Shown here: one piece after another, positions 38,886-49,030 of the stretch
Numbering within the stretch: the first letter of the stretch is position 1
How the letters are laid out: every line of letters starts with the position of its first letter
Assembly: GCF_024793895.1 (NCBI RefSeq)
Contig: NZ_JANUSB010000015.1
Coordinates: 186,001-250,000, forward strand
Direction of reading: 5' to 3'
DNA length: 64,000 bases
Origin: Serratia sp. AKBS12
GTDB taxonomy: Bacteria; Pseudomonadota; Gammaproteobacteria; Enterobacterales; Enterobacteriaceae
The notes under the pieces: generated by a model
Database searches by the model: none
What the model was told of the DNA's origin: nothing
Seen by the model: the letters and a program-made list of their open reading frames with translations, nothing else
Made by a program: the position numbers and the translations under genes

Positions 38886-39284
38886 TTACCGTATTTTCTT
38901 CAGGTTTTTCACGTCAACTTCGACGTTGCTCCAGTCTTTGTCCACTTTCCCTTCCAACTGCACTTTGTCTTTCGGGGTGATGGTCTGACCGTTCCAGCGC
39001 TTGTTGTCGATCTCGACGGTCAGCGTGCCGCTGGCATCGCGGAAGGTGTAGGTGTCGTCGCCGACGCGTTGCTCGATGTTGCCTTGCAGCATCACCCAGG
39101 TATCGTCGCTCATTGATTTCACTTTATCCACCGTGGTCAGCGCTGCGCTTGGGCCAGAAAAGCCGCCTTGCTGACCGGCCGCCGTCTGGGTTTGCTGTGC
39201 GCCTGGGCCGCTGAAACCACCTTGTTGAGCCAGAACCGGGGTGCTGCACAGGGCGATCAATGCCGCCAGAGTCAGTTTTTTCAT
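38886..39284 (-). CDS. Periplasmic OB-fold stress protein (YgiW/YdeI family)
   Basis: A 132-residue BOF (bacterial OB-fold) protein. The signal peptide MKKLTLAALIALCSTPVLA is clear. A GGFSGP motif occurs twice (near residues 22-27 and 40-45) in a low-complexity Q/G/T stretch, followed by the OB fold: VDKVKSMSDDTWVMLQGNIEQRV through VDVKNLKKI. Family members in enterobacteria take part in peroxide, acid or peptide tolerance. It stands alone between ypeA and yfeZ, which face away from it or converge. Confidence 0.88.
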   Translation of the reverse strand: MKKLTLAALIALCSTPVLAQQGGFSGPGAQQTQTAAGQQGGFSGPSAALTTVDKVKSMSDDTWVMLQGNIEQRVGDDTYTFRDASGTLTVEIDNKRWNGQTITPKDKVQLEGKVDKDWSNVEVDVKNLKKIR

Positions 39285-39457
39285 CGTTAAGCTTCCTTAT
39301 CTTGGTCAGTGAATCATTAACCCCGACCACCGGGGTTGGCTTGCTTGGTAGGTTAATTAAAGCATATGGATATTAAGAGCTTCTTAAGCTGGCGCATTGA
39401 AAAGGTAAACGAGTGCACCCATCTGTGGAGAACAGACGTATTAACAAGGAAGCGGCA

Positions 39458-39919
39458 GTGAAGCCAGCCCCGATATTTTCCCCCGATGATTACGATCAGC
39501 ACGGCCTGCTGCGACTACCGCTGTGGTTTTGGGGGGTGTTGATCCTGCAGGCTCGTACCTGGCTGCTGTTTGTAATGGCTGGCGCGTCACGCCAGCAGGG
39601 GGAGAGCATGCTACAACTGTTCTATCCCGAGACCCAACGCTTTTGGTTCGGCATCGCCCTTGGGCTGCCGGCGGCGCTGGCATTCTTGCTGAGTGGGCGG
39701 CGCGCGCAGTGGCCGCGGCTGTGGCGTAGCTGGCGCTGGGTATTGATGGCGTCACTGCTGGCGGCGCTGGGCGGCTCGCTGACTGGCGTGTGGCAGCAGG
39801 ACGGCAATGCGTCGGGGCTGGACGGTGTGCTGGCGTTGCTGGACGTACTGGCGTTTGCTTATCTGCTGCTGAATGTTCGGCTGAAGGCCTGCTTCGTGCC
39901 TGGCGTTGAGTGCGACTGA
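39458..39919 (+). CDS. yfeZ: DUF2919 inner-membrane protein YfeZ
   Basis: A 153-residue membrane protein with four predicted helices. The RLPLWFWGVLILQARTWLLFVMAGASRQQGESMLQLFYP segment is the DUF2919 signature, also seen in E. coli YfeZ. I start it at GTG 39458, seven bases after AAGGA, which agrees with the family N-terminus; another GTG lies 15 codons upstream at 39413. Function is unknown. It keeps its E. coli position before yfeY. Confidence 0.85.
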   Translation: MKPAPIFSPDDYDQHGLLRLPLWFWGVLILQARTWLLFVMAGASRQQGESMLQLFYPETQRFWFGIALGLPAALAFLLSGRRAQWPRLWRSWRWVLMASLLAALGGSLTGVWQQDGNASGLDGVLALLDVLAFAYLLLNVRLKACFVPGVECD

Positions 39920-40065
39920 TCCCGTCGCTTTGCGGCACTTTTCGCATTTTACGCACTCCAAGCTGGCAACCGATGGCGAAGTGCCAGCAGTTGTGAGAGG
40001 CTGACTGGCAGCACGACGCTTATAAATTGAACCGGCCTATGCCATTAAAGTTAAGGAATTACGAG

Positions 40066-40650
40066 ATGAATATTCGCCCACTGATATTAGGGCTGCCGCT
40101 GATCCTGACCGGCTGTTCGACGATGTCCAATTTCTCATGGTCGAGCCTGTCGCCTCTTAACTGGTTTGGCAGCAGCCTTGAAGTGAGCGGCAAGGGCGTT
40201 GGCGAGATCAATGCTGGAACGCCGATGTCGGAAAGCGCGGTCAATGACGGGCTGAACGGCGACTATCGCCTGCGCAGCGGCATGGGAACCAGCAACGGGC
40301 AGATCGTCGCGTTCTATCAGGCAATGGACGGCGATGACATCAAACTGGTGATCAGCGGCGAACCGAAAGGGCACGTTCAGCGCGTTGACGTCATGGATCC
40401 TGACGTTGCCACCGAATGGGGCAGCAAGCTGGGCACGCCGTTCAGCGATATGTACAGCAAGGCCTTCGGTGCCTGTAAACCTGCTACCGGAGATGACGCC
40501 GGCAAAGTGGAGTGCGTCGCCAGCCAAAGCAAATACGTGACGTACATTTTTAGCGGCAAATGGGCCGGGCCGCAGGACATCATCCCACCTGACGACACCT
40601 TGAAAAGCTGGACGGTCAGCAAAATCATCTGGCACGCCAAAGCGCAATAA
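40066..40650 (+). CDS. yfeY: YfeY-family outer-membrane lipoprotein
   Basis: A 194-residue lipoprotein with signal MNIRPLILGLPLILTGCSTM and lipobox LTGC (C17). The body (VNDGLNGDYRLRSGMGTSNGQIVAFYQAMDG...SKIIWHAKA) matches YfeY, a sigma-E-regulated protein of unknown function in E. coli. I do not see a clean sigma-E promoter (GAACTT) in the 146 bases upstream. The ATG at 40066 has AAGGA eight bases before it. It lies between yfeZ and yfeX as in E. coli. Confidence 0.9.
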   Translation: MNIRPLILGLPLILTGCSTMSNFSWSSLSPLNWFGSSLEVSGKGVGEINAGTPMSESAVNDGLNGDYRLRSGMGTSNGQIVAFYQAMDGDDIKLVISGEPKGHVQRVDVMDPDVATEWGSKLGTPFSDMYSKAFGACKPATGDDAGKVECVASQSKYVTYIFSGKWAGPQDIIPPDDTLKSWTVSKIIWHAKAQ

Positions 40651-40852
40651 TGTCATCCCGTCGCCCGCCGGGTAAGGCGGGGCTCGCCGTTTTTCTTTGC
40701 GTTTGGGCAAGGTAATCGTGCCAGCTTACGGTATGATAACCAGGTGTATCTCCACCGTCGTTGCAGTTGCAGCCAGCAACGCAGTCATTCAGTAACCGGC
40801 ATCTGCGCGTGGGGCGCAGCCGGGCACCCGATCAAGGAATAAGGAAAACAAC

Positions 40853-41752
40853 ATGACACAGGTTCAGAGCGGCATCCTGCTGGAGCATTGCCGTTTTGCC
40901 ATTTATATGGAAGCCATGGTTCAGGGCGAATTTGCCGATTTGCGTCAGGGCTGCAAACAGTTTTGTCAGACGCTGAGCGAACTGCAACAGCAATTCCCCG
41001 ACGCGCGCCTGGGGGCGGTAATCGCCTTTGGTTATGACGTTTGGCACGATCTTTCCAGCGGCCAGGGTGCGGCGGAACTGAAGCCATTCACCGCGCTGGG
41101 CAAGGGACTGGCACCGGCCACGCAGCGCGACATGCTGATCCATATTCAGTCCCTGCGTCATGATGTCAACTTCACGCTGGCGCAGGCGGCGCTGGCGGCG
41201 TTTGGCAACGCTATCCGGATCGAAGAAGAAACCCACGGTTTCCGCTGGGTCGAAGAGCGCGATCTGAGCGGTTTTATCGACGGCACCGAAAACCCGCAAG
41301 GCGAACAGCGCGGCGAAGTAGCGGCAATTGCCGAAGGCGATCCGGACGCTGGCGGCAGCTATGTGCTGGTACAGCGTTACGAACACAACCTGCGCCAATG
41401 GTCGCGCTTTACCACCGAACAGCAACAGCAGATTATCGGCCGTACCAAGCATGACAGCGAAGAGCTGCCGCCGGAGGCGCGTCCTGATACTTCGCACGTC
41501 AGCCGCGTTGATCTGAAAGAAGACGGCAAAGGCCTGAAAATCCTGCGCCAAAGCCTGCCATACGGCACCGCCAGCGGCAAGCACGGTCTGTATTTCATCG
41601 CCTACTGCGCGCGTTTGCACAATATCGAAAAGCAACTGCTGAGCATGTTCGGCGAGCTGGATGGCAAGCGTGATGCGATGCTGCGTTTTAGCCGCGCGGT
41701 GACCGGCAGCTATTACTTCGCCCCTTCGCTGACGCGTTTGCTGTCACTTTAA
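40853..41752 (+). CDS. yfeX: DyP-type heme peroxidase YfeX
   Basis: A 299-residue dye-decolorising-type peroxidase. The catalytic aspartate motif is [18 protein letters not shown] (GxxDG), the proximal heme histidine is in [16 protein letters not shown], and the family end block [17 protein letters not shown] is conserved. E. coli YfeX is a cytoplasmic porphyrinogen-oxidising peroxidase, once proposed to remove iron from heme. No signal peptide is present. A GCCACGG/CCGTGGC hairpin follows at about 41782-41816. Confidence 0.93.
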   Translation: MTQVQSGILLEHCRFAIYMEAMVQGEFADLRQGCKQFCQTLSELQQQFPDARLGAVIAFGYDVWHDLSSGQGAAELKPFTALGKGLAPATQRDMLIHIQSLRHDVNFTLAQAALAAFGNAIRIEEETHGFRWVEERDLSGFIDGTENPQGEQRGEVAAIAEGDPDAGGSYVLVQRYEHNLRQWSRFTTEQQQQIIGRTKHDSEELPPEARPDTSHVSRVDLKEDGKGLKILRQSLPYGTASGKHGLYFIAYCARLHNIEKQLLSMFGELDGKRDAMLRFSRAVTGSYYFAPSLTRLLSL

Positions 41753-41976
41753 TGACGCTTCGCTACTGACTGAAGCCGTCTACGCCACGGAGCCGTATTT
41801 GCCGGTACCGTGGCGAGCCCCGCCAGCGCGCCGCGCTGCCCCTGCCTTATAGCATTTGATGCTTGAAAATCACTAAACGGTATATAAAAGCGTTACAGGT
41901 CTGCACCAAGTTATAAATACACTGGTCATCATCAGGGCAAAGCCCGACGAAATGACTTAGTTAGCGAAGGTGCAGA

Positions 41977-42999
41977 ATGAAACAAACGCGGGTTAAAAAT
42001 CTCATGCTGAAAGGTTGGCTGGCCACCGCGCTGTTGGCCAGCGGTACCGTTTCGGCCGCTGAATTACTCAACAGCTCCTACGACGTTTCCCGCGAACTGT
42101 TCACCGCGTTGAATCCTGGCTTCGAACAGCAGTGGAATCAACAGCATCCTAACGACAAACTGACCATCAAACAGTCGCATGCCGGTTCGTCCAAGCAGGC
42201 GCTGGCCATTCTGCAAGGCTTGCGCGCCGATGTGGTGACCTATAATCAGGTCACCGACGTGCAGATCCTGCACGATCGCGGCAAGCTGATCCCGGCCGAC
42301 TGGCAGACGCGCCTGCCGAACAACAGTTCTCCTTTCTATTCCACCATGGCCTTCCTGGTACGCAAGGACAACCCAAAAGGTATCCATAGCTGGGACGATC
42401 TGGTGCGTGACGATGTCAAACTGGTGTTCCCGAACCCGAAAACTTCCGGCAACGGTCGCTATACCTATCTGGCCGCCTGGGGTGCCGCAAGTCAGGCCGA
42501 TGGCAACGATCAGGCCAAAACCCGCGAGTTTATGACCCGTTTTCTGAAAAACGTGGTGGTGTTTGATACCGGTGGCCGTGGTGCCACTACCACCTTCGTC
42601 GAACGCGGTCTGGGCGATGTGCTGATCAGCTTTGAATCCGAAGTCAATAATATCCGCAAACAGTACGGCGAAGATAAATATCAGGTGATCGTACCGCCGG
42701 TGGATATTCTGGCCGAGTTTCCGGTGGCGTGGGTCGATAAAAACGTCGAACGCAACGGCACGGCACAGGCGGCTAAAGACTATCTGAACTATCTGTATAG
42801 CCCGGCAGCGCAGCAGGTGATCACCAGCTTCTATTACCGAGTTTATGACCAGCAGGCGATGGAGGCTGCCAAAGACAAGTTCCCGGCGACCAAACTGTTC
42901 CGCATCGAAGACCAGTTCGGCGGCTGGCCACAGGTGATGAAAACGCATTTCGCCACCGGTGGTGAGCTGGATCGGCTATTAGCAGCAGGGCATAAGTAA
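41977..42999 (+). CDS. cysP: Thiosulfate/sulfate-binding periplasmic protein CysP
   Basis: A 340-residue substrate-binding protein for the CysTWA importer. The signal peptide [20 protein letters not shown] ends near [17 protein letters not shown]. The family motif [30 protein letters not shown] and [18 protein letters not shown] form the anion pocket. It heads cysPTWA, normally activated by CysB with acetylserine; the AT-rich sequence before it (41870-41930, with TATAAA words) fits a CysB-dependent promoter, but no operator is certain. The start has GAAGG upstream. Confidence 0.96.
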   Translation: MKQTRVKNLMLKGWLATALLASGTVSAAELLNSSYDVSRELFTALNPGFEQQWNQQHPNDKLTIKQSHAGSSKQALAILQGLRADVVTYNQVTDVQILHDRGKLIPADWQTRLPNNSSPFYSTMAFLVRKDNPKGIHSWDDLVRDDVKLVFPNPKTSGNGRYTYLAAWGAASQADGNDQAKTREFMTRFLKNVVVFDTGGRGATTTFVERGLGDVLISFESEVNNIRKQYGEDKYQVIVPPVDILAEFPVAWVDKNVERNGTAQAAKDYLNYLYSPAAQQVITSFYYRVYDQQAMEAAKDKFPATKLFRIEDQFGGWPQVMKTHFATGGELDRLLAAGHK

Positions 43000-43835
43000 T
43001 GTTGTCGTCGTTGTCCAGTAAACGGGTTCTGCCCGGATTTGGTTTGAGCCTGGGAAGCAGCCTGTTTTATACCTGTCTGATCCTGCTGCTGCCACTGAGC
43101 GCGCTGGTGATGCAACTGGCGCAAATGAGTCTGGCGCAATATTGGGAGGTGATCTCCAACCCGCAGGTAGTGGCGGCGTATAAGGTCACACTGCTGGCGG
43201 CAGGCGTCGCCAGCGTATTTAACGCGGTGTTCGGCATGCTGATGGCCTGGATCCTGACCCGCTACCGTTTCCCTGGCCGCACGCTGCTGGACGGTCTGAT
43301 TGACCTGCCATTCGCCTTGCCGACGGCGGTGGCCGGCCTGACGTTGGCCGGGCTGTTTTCAACCACCGGCTGGTACGGTCAGTGGCTGGCACATTTTGAT
43401 ATCAAGGTGACGTTTACCTGGCTTGGTATTGCCGTTGCCATGGCCTTCACCAGCTTGCCGTTCGTGGTGCGCACCGTGCAGCCGGTGCTTGAGGAATTGG
43501 GGCCAGAATATGAAGAGGCGGCCGAAACCCTTGGCGCAACCCGTTGGCAGAGTTTTCGCCGTGTGGTGTTGCCGGAAGTGGCGCCGGCGCTGTTGGCCGG
43601 TACCGCGATTTCCTTTACCCGCAGTCTGGGGGAGTTCGGTGCGGTGATCTTCATTGCCGGCAATATCGCGTGGAAAACCGAAGTGACCTCGCTGATGATT
43701 TTCGTCCGGCTGCAAGAGTTCGATTACCCGGCGGCGAGCGCGATTGCCTCGGTTATTCTGGCGGCGTCGCTGTTGTTGCTGTTTAGCATCAATACCTTGC
43801 AAAGCCGCTTTGGCAAACGCATTGGAGGGCACTAA
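42999..43835 (+). CDS. cysT: Sulfate/thiosulfate ABC permease CysT
   Basis: A 278-residue inner-membrane permease with six predicted helices. The binding-protein-dependent transport signature (EAA loop) is EEAAETLGATRWQSFRRVVLPEV. Its ATG shares the last base of the cysP stop, and its end shares a base with the cysW start (TAATG), so translation is coupled. It pairs with CysW to form the channel. The gene is also called cysU. Confidence 0.95.
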   Translation: MLSSLSSKRVLPGFGLSLGSSLFYTCLILLLPLSALVMQLAQMSLAQYWEVISNPQVVAAYKVTLLAAGVASVFNAVFGMLMAWILTRYRFPGRTLLDGLIDLPFALPTAVAGLTLAGLFSTTGWYGQWLAHFDIKVTFTWLGIAVAMAFTSLPFVVRTVQPVLEELGPEYEEAAETLGATRWQSFRRVVLPEVAPALLAGTAISFTRSLGEFGAVIFIAGNIAWKTEVTSLMIFVRLQEFDYPAASAIASVILAASLLLLFSINTLQSRFGKRIGGH

Positions 43836-44710
43836 TGGCTGACATCCCTGCCTTCAACGGCGTTGAGCGTCCGCGGGTGAACTGGGGCAAGTGGACACTG
43901 ATCGCCATCGGCGCGCTGTTCTCGCTGCTGCTGTTGGTGATCCCGATGATTTCCATTTTTGCCAATGCCTTTTCCGAGGGCTTTGGCGAAATGTGGCGCA
44001 ATCTGGTTGAGCCGGACATGCTGCACGCCATTTGGCTGACGGTATTGATTGCGCTGATTACCGTGCCGGTGAATCTGATTTTTGGCACCTTGCTGGCCTG
44101 GCTGGTAACGCGCTTTACCTTCCCGGGTCGCCAGCTGTTATTGACGCTGATCGATATTCCGTTTGCCGTGTCGCCGGTGGTGGCGGGGCTGATTTATCTG
44201 CTGTTTTACGGCAGTAATGGCCTGCTGGGTGGCTGGCTGGATGCGCACAATATTCAACTGATGTTTTCCTGGCCCGGCATGGTGCTGGTGACGGTGTTCG
44301 TGACCTGTCCGTTTGTGGTGCGCGAGCTGGTGCCAATGATGCTTAGCCAGGGCAGCCAGGAGGACGAAGCGGCGATCCTGCTTGGCGCTTCCGGCTGGCA
44401 GATGTTCCGCCGGGTGACGCTGCCGAATATTCGCTGGGCGCTGCTGTACGGCGTAGTTTTGACCAACGCTCGCGCCATCGGCGAATTTGGCGCGGTGTCG
44501 GTGGTATCCGGTTCGATTCGCGGCGAAACCTACAGCCTGCCGTTACAGGTGGAATTGCTGCAACAGGATTACAACACCGTCGGCTCCTTCACCGCCGCCG
44601 CGCTGTTGACCATCATGGCGATAGTGACCCTATTTTTGAAAAGCGCTCTGCAATGGCGTCTGGAACGACAGAACGCACGTCTCGAGCGGGAGGAAAATCA
44701 TGAGCATTGA
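43835..44710 (+). CDS. cysW: Sulfate/thiosulfate ABC permease CysW
   Basis: A 291-residue permease partner of CysT with six predicted helices and the EAA loop [25 protein letters not shown]. The [34 protein letters not shown] block is typical of CysW. It overlaps cysA by 11 bases and cysT by one, forming one unit with the rest of the operon. Confidence 0.95.
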   Translation: MADIPAFNGVERPRVNWGKWTLIAIGALFSLLLLVIPMISIFANAFSEGFGEMWRNLVEPDMLHAIWLTVLIALITVPVNLIFGTLLAWLVTRFTFPGRQLLLTLIDIPFAVSPVVAGLIYLLFYGSNGLLGGWLDAHNIQLMFSWPGMVLVTVFVTCPFVVRELVPMMLSQGSQEDEAAILLGASGWQMFRRVTLPNIRWALLYGVVLTNARAIGEFGAVSVVSGSIRGETYSLPLQVELLQQDYNTVGSFTAAALLTIMAIVTLFLKSALQWRLERQNARLEREENHEH

Positions 44711-45788
44711 GATTAACAATATCAATAAATATTTCGGGCGTACCAAGGTACTGAACGACATCTCGCTCGATATCCCTTCCGGTGAGATGGTGGCGCTGCT
44801 GGGGCCGTCCGGCTCCGGAAAAACCACGCTACTGCGCATTATCGCCGGGCTGGAAAGTCAGAGCGGCGGTACGCTGGGCTTCCACGGCACAGACGTCAGC
44901 CGGGTACATGCCCGCGATCGTCGCGTAGGTTTTGTCTTCCAGCATTATGCGCTGTTCCGTCATATGACGGTATTCGACAACATCGCCTTTGGTCTGACGG
45001 TGCTGCCGCGCCGCGAGCGGCCAAATGCAGCGGCAATCAGGCAAAAAGTGGAACAACTGCTGGAAATGGTGCAGTTGGCACATCTGGCCAATCGCTATCC
45101 GTCGCAGCTGTCCGGTGGCCAGAAGCAACGCGTGGCGTTGGCGCGGGCGTTGGCTGTAGAGCCGCAGATTTTATTGTTGGACGAACCGTTCGGCGCGCTG
45201 GACGCGCAGGTACGCAAAGAACTGCGCCGCTGGCTACGTCAGTTGCATGAAGAGTTGAAGTTCACCAGCGTGTTCGTGACGCACGATCAGGAAGAGGCGA
45301 TGGAAGTCGCCGACCGCATCGTGGTAATGAGCCAGGGTAATATCGAACAGGTTGGTTCGCCGGAACAGATCATGCGCGAACCGGCCAGCCGCTTTGTGCT
45401 GGAATTTATGGGCGAGGTCAACCGCCTGAATGGCGAGATCCGTGGTTCGCAGCTGTTTGTTGGCGCACACCAGTGGCCGTTGGCGTTCCAGCCGATGCAT
45501 CAGGGCAGTGTCGATCTGTTCTTGCGTCCGTGGGAAATGGAAGTCGGCAGCGAAAGCAGCACCCGTTGCCCGCTGCCGGTGCAGGTGTTGGAGGTCAGCC
45601 CGCGTGGCCACTACTGGCAATTGACGGTACAGCCGATTGGCTGGCATCAGGATCCGATTACCGTGGTGCTGGCAGAAGGCAACGAACCCCCGGTGCGCGG
45701 CGGTCGTTACTATGTCGGTAGCCTGAATGCGCGTCTGTATGCTGGCGATCATCTGCTTCAGCCTGTTGCATTAGCCAAAAGCGCCTGA
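44700..45788 (+). CDS. cysA: Sulfate/thiosulfate ABC transporter ATPase CysA
   Basis: A 362-residue ABC ATPase. Walker A is [15 protein letters not shown], the signature is [15 protein letters not shown], Walker B is [16 protein letters not shown], and the switch histidine is in [17 protein letters not shown]-terminal TOBE-like domain (about residues 240-350) follows. It powers CysT/CysW uptake of sulfate and thiosulfate. It ends the transporter unit, and a hairpin terminator separates it from cysM. Confidence 0.96.
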   Translation: MSIEINNINKYFGRTKVLNDISLDIPSGEMVALLGPSGSGKTTLLRIIAGLESQSGGTLGFHGTDVSRVHARDRRVGFVFQHYALFRHMTVFDNIAFGLTVLPRRERPNAAAIRQKVEQLLEMVQLAHLANRYPSQLSGGQKQRVALARALAVEPQILLLDEPFGALDAQVRKELRRWLRQLHEELKFTSVFVTHDQEEAMEVADRIVVMSQGNIEQVGSPEQIMREPASRFVLEFMGEVNRLNGEIRGSQLFVGAHQWPLAFQPMHQGSVDLFLRPWEMEVGSESSTRCPLPVQVLEVSPRGHYWQLTVQPIGWHQDPITVVLAEGNEPPVRGGRYYVGSLNARLYAGDHLLQPVALAKSA

Positions 45789-45819
45789 TAATTTTTAGCA
45801 GCCAATAAATATTATCTTG

Positions 45820-45843
45820 AGGCAACCCACGGGTTGCCTTTTT
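45820..45843 (+). terminator. Intrinsic terminator between cysA and cysM
   Basis: GGCAACCC-AC-GGGTTGCC is a perfect 8-bp stem followed by five T, 32 bases after cysA. It would reduce read-through into cysM, whose start is 38 bases further on. Confidence 0.88.
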
Positions 45844-45880
45844 ACATTACGCAACGCACACCAACACACAGGCAACGATC

Positions 45881-46762
45881 GTGACAACGCTGGAACATTA
45901 CATCGGCAATACCCCACTGGTAAAACTGCAACGCCTGGCTGCCGGGCTAGACTGCGAAATCTGGCTGAAGCTGGAAGGCAACAATCCGGCCGGCTCGGTC
46001 AAGGATCGCGCTGCGCTGGCGATGATCGAACAGGCAGAGTTACGCGGCGAGATAGCACCGGGTGACACGCTGATTGAAGCGACCAGCGGCAACACCGGCA
46101 TTGCGCTGGCGATGATCGCCGCCATGAAAGGCTATACGCTGAAGCTGCTGATGCCGGAAAACATGAGCCAGGAGCGTCAGGCGGCGATGCGCGCCTACGG
46201 TGCCGAGCTGATCCTGGTCAGCCGCGAGCAGGGTATGGAGGGGGCGCGCGATCTGGCGCTGGCCATGCAACAACAGGGGCAGGGCAAGGTGCTGGATCAG
46301 TTCAATAACCTGGATAATCCGTATGCGCACTTTACCACTACCGGGCCGGAAATCTGGCGGCAGAGTGAACAGCGCGTTACGCATTTCGTCTCCAGTATGG
46401 GGACTACCGGCACCATCACCGGCGTCGGTGGCTACCTGAAGAGCCAGGATCCGCAGATACAAATCATTGGCCTGCAACCGGCGGAAGGCAGCAGTATTCC
46501 TGGTATTCGGCGCTGGTCGCCGGCCTATCTGCCGGGGATCTACCGCCCGGAGCTGGTCGATCAGGTGCTGGATATCAGCCAGAACGAGGCTGAGGACACC
46601 ATGCGCCAGTTGGCGCAGCGTGAAGGCATTTTCTGCGGCGTCAGTTCCGGTGGTGCGGTTTCCGGGGCGTTGCGCATTGCCGCCGCCAACCCTGGGAGCG
46701 TGATCGTGGCAATCATCTGCGATCGCGGCGATCGCTATCTGTCGACTGGCGTATTCAACTAA
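45881..46762 (+). CDS. cysM: Cysteine synthase B (thiosulfate-using)
   Basis: A 293-residue PLP enzyme that makes cysteine from O-acetylserine and sulfide, or S-sulfocysteine from thiosulfate. The PLP lysine is K41 in [26 protein letters not shown] binds substrate, and GTTGTITGVGGYL holds the PLP phosphate. It starts with GTG at 45881, giving (M)TTLEHYIGNTPLVKL. It follows cysPTWA, as in E. coli, but behind a terminator, so it may rely on read-through or its own promoter. Confidence 0.95.
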   Translation: MTTLEHYIGNTPLVKLQRLAAGLDCEIWLKLEGNNPAGSVKDRAALAMIEQAELRGEIAPGDTLIEATSGNTGIALAMIAAMKGYTLKLLMPENMSQERQAAMRAYGAELILVSREQGMEGARDLALAMQQQGQGKVLDQFNNLDNPYAHFTTTGPEIWRQSEQRVTHFVSSMGTTGTITGVGGYLKSQDPQIQIIGLQPAEGSSIPGIRRWSPAYLPGIYRPELVDQVLDISQNEAEDTMRQLAQREGIFCGVSSGGAVSGALRIAAANPGSVIVAIICDRGDRYLSTGVFN

Positions 46763-47016
46763 GCCGTCTCACGGCACCTTATTTGCCATTTCCCCCTCCT
46801 GGCGCTGCATTGCGCCGGGAAATCCGTCTATTATCTCCAGTAACCCGTCTCGATTAATCATCAGCCGCTGCGCTAACGCGTGTTGGTGCTGAATCTGTCC
46901 GTTGCGCTACCCCGCCCGAGTCCGACGGCGCAACTGTAAGGATTGAGTAAAACCGGCTGCGAAATGGCCAAATAGGCGGGAAAATGGGGCAAATACCTGA
47001 AGGGGCGATAAGATAA

Positions 47017-47697
47017 ATGAAGATTTTATTGGTCGATGACGATCTTGAGCTTGGCACTATGCTAAGTGAATACCTGACCGCGGAAGGGTTCAATGCCTCG
47101 CTGGTGCTGACCGGCAAAGCCGGGGTAGCAGGCGCGCTGTCTGGCGAATATACCGCGATGATCCTGGATATCATGCTGCCGGATATGAGCGGCATCGACG
47201 TGTTGCGCGATGTGCGTAAAAAAAGCCGCCTGCCGATCATCATGCTGACCGCCAAGGGCGACAACATTGACCGGGTGATTGGCCTGGAAATGGGCGCCGA
47301 CGATTATGTGCCAAAACCGTGCTATCCGCGTGAGCTGGTGGCGCGTTTGCGCGCGGTGCTGCGCCGTTTTGAAGAGCGGCCGGCAGAGGTTGATAACGGT
47401 GCCGCGCTGGTGCTCGGTGACCTGACCCTCAACCCGTCGACCCGCAGCAGCGAATGGCAGGGTCAGGGGTTCGATCTTACCGCCTCTGAATTCAATCTGC
47501 TGGAGCTGCTGCTGCGCGCGCCGGAACGGGTGGTGTCGAAGGACGAACTGTCGGAAAAAGGCCTGGGTCGTCCACGTGAGGCCTACGATCGCAGCGTAGA
47601 CGTGCATATCAGCAATATCCGCCAAAAGCTGGCTGCGCTGCCGGGTAATACGCTCAGTATCGAAACGGTGCGCAGCATCGGCTATCGGATCCGCTGA
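47017..47697 (+). CDS. OmpR/CpxR-family response regulator
   Basis: A 226-residue response regulator with a receiver domain (acidic D8/D9, phospho-acceptor D51 in MILDIMLPDMSGIDVL, T78, K100) and a C-terminal winged helix (FDLTASEFNLLELLLRAPERVVSKDELSEKGLGR...VDVHISNIRQKL). The sequence is close to CpxR, but the position (after cysM) and an extra partner are not those of the E. coli cpxRA locus. It overlaps the sensor kinase gene by one base (TGATG). Its signal and targets are unknown. Confidence 0.88.
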   Translation: MKILLVDDDLELGTMLSEYLTAEGFNASLVLTGKAGVAGALSGEYTAMILDIMLPDMSGIDVLRDVRKKSRLPIIMLTAKGDNIDRVIGLEMGADDYVPKPCYPRELVARLRAVLRRFEERPAEVDNGAALVLGDLTLNPSTRSSEWQGQGFDLTASEFNLLELLLRAPERVVSKDELSEKGLGRPREAYDRSVDVHISNIRQKLAALPGNTLSIETVRSIGYRIR

Positions 47698-49019
47698 TGG
47701 TAATGCGTGGCAGGCTATTCTGGAAGATTCTGCTCGGCTATTGGCTGATTTTCATCTTCATGATGCAGGCGCTGTGGGTGTCATTTGCCCTCTACGGCAA
47801 TCGCGAGCCGCCGGAAAATACCCTGGCGCGGCGGCTGGTTAACATGCAAATCACTTCGGCAGCCAGCCTGCTGCGCAATGGTGGCATTGAGGCATTGGAC
47901 GCGATGAGCGAAAACTGGCCGGACGAAGACCGACGCTTTATGACGGTCACGCCTGCCGCCACGCCGCCGAGCGGCCAATCGCACGCTGCACCTGGCCCGG
48001 GCCGCATGCCGAATAAAATTGTCGAATGGGTGCAGGGCGCCGGTGGGCAGGGGTATGTGCTGACCTATGACGTCGAGGGGTTACGTGCGCAGTACCGCAT
48101 GGACCGGCGTTGGCATATTTTCCACATTCCGGCACCGATGCTGTGGATTGGCGGGTTGGGGGGATTGCTGTTCAGCGCGCTGCTGGCGTGGAACCTGACG
48201 CGGCCGATGCGTCAGCTACGCGCTGGCTTCGACCGCGTGGCACAGGGCGATCTGTCCATTCGCCTGTTTCCGACCATGCGCCGCCGGCATGATGAGCTGT
48301 CGGAGGTTGCGCGTGACTTCGATACCATGGCTGAACGGCTCGACCTGCTGGTCAGTGCACGCGAGCAGCTGCTACACGATGTTTCCCACGAACTGCGTTC
48401 ACCGCTGGCGCGTTTGCAACTGGCGATAGGCCTGGCTCGGCAGAATTCGAATAACGTTGAAAATTCGCTGCAGCGCATCGAGCACGAGGCGGGGCGGCTG
48501 GATAAAATGATTGGCGAGCTGCTGGCGCTGTCGCGGGCGGAAAATAACGCCTTGCCGGACGAAGAGTACTTCGATCTGTACGGACTGGTGGAGGCGGTAG
48601 TGAATGATGCACGTTATGAAGCGCAGGTGCCCGGCGTCGAGATTGCGTTGCAGGCCAATAGCGAGCTGGAATATACGGTAAAGGGTAATGCCGAGCTGAT
48701 GCGTCGCGCGGTGGACAATATCGTGCGCAACGCGCTGCGTTTTTCCAGCGCCGGTCAGCGCGTGACGGTCAGTTTGACGCCTATCGACCATCAGTTCCAG
48801 ATTGTGGTCAGCGATCGGGGGCCGGGGGTGGAAGCGTCAAAACTGTCCAGCATTTTCGATCCGTTCGTGCGGGTGAAATCCCCGCTGTCCGGCAAGGGCT
48901 ACGGGCTGGGGCTGGCGATCACGCGAAAAGTGGTGCTGGCACACGGTGGCCAGGTTGAGGCGCGTAACGGTGAGCAGGGGGGATTGGTGATTACCCTGCG
49001 TATCCCGCGTTGGCAATAA
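47697..49019 (+). CDS. CpxA-like sensor histidine kinase
   Basis: A 440-residue sensor kinase. Transmembrane helices at about 8-30 and 147-166 flank a periplasmic domain of roughly 115 residues that contains a proline/alanine-rich stretch (TPAATPPSGQSHAAPGPGRMP). A HAMP domain (NLTRPMRQLRAGFDRVAQGDLSIRL), the H-box LLHDVSHELRSPLARLQ with H231, the N-box (VDNIVRNALRFS), and GPGVEASKL...GYGLGLAIT ATP motifs follow. It pairs with the response regulator upstream. The periplasmic part is shorter than and unlike CpxA, so a different signal is likely. Confidence 0.88.
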   Translation: MVMRGRLFWKILLGYWLIFIFMMQALWVSFALYGNREPPENTLARRLVNMQITSAASLLRNGGIEALDAMSENWPDEDRRFMTVTPAATPPSGQSHAAPGPGRMPNKIVEWVQGAGGQGYVLTYDVEGLRAQYRMDRRWHIFHIPAPMLWIGGLGGLLFSALLAWNLTRPMRQLRAGFDRVAQGDLSIRLFPTMRRRHDELSEVARDFDTMAERLDLLVSAREQLLHDVSHELRSPLARLQLAIGLARQNSNNVENSLQRIEHEAGRLDKMIGELLALSRAENNALPDEEYFDLYGLVEAVVNDARYEAQVPGVEIALQANSELEYTVKGNAELMRRAVDNIVRNALRFSSAGQRVTVSLTPIDHQFQIVVSDRGPGVEASKLSSIFDPFVRVKSPLSGKGYGLGLAITRKVVLAHGGQVEARNGEQGGLVITLRIPRWQ

Positions 49020-49030
49020 TCCCCTTCGCC

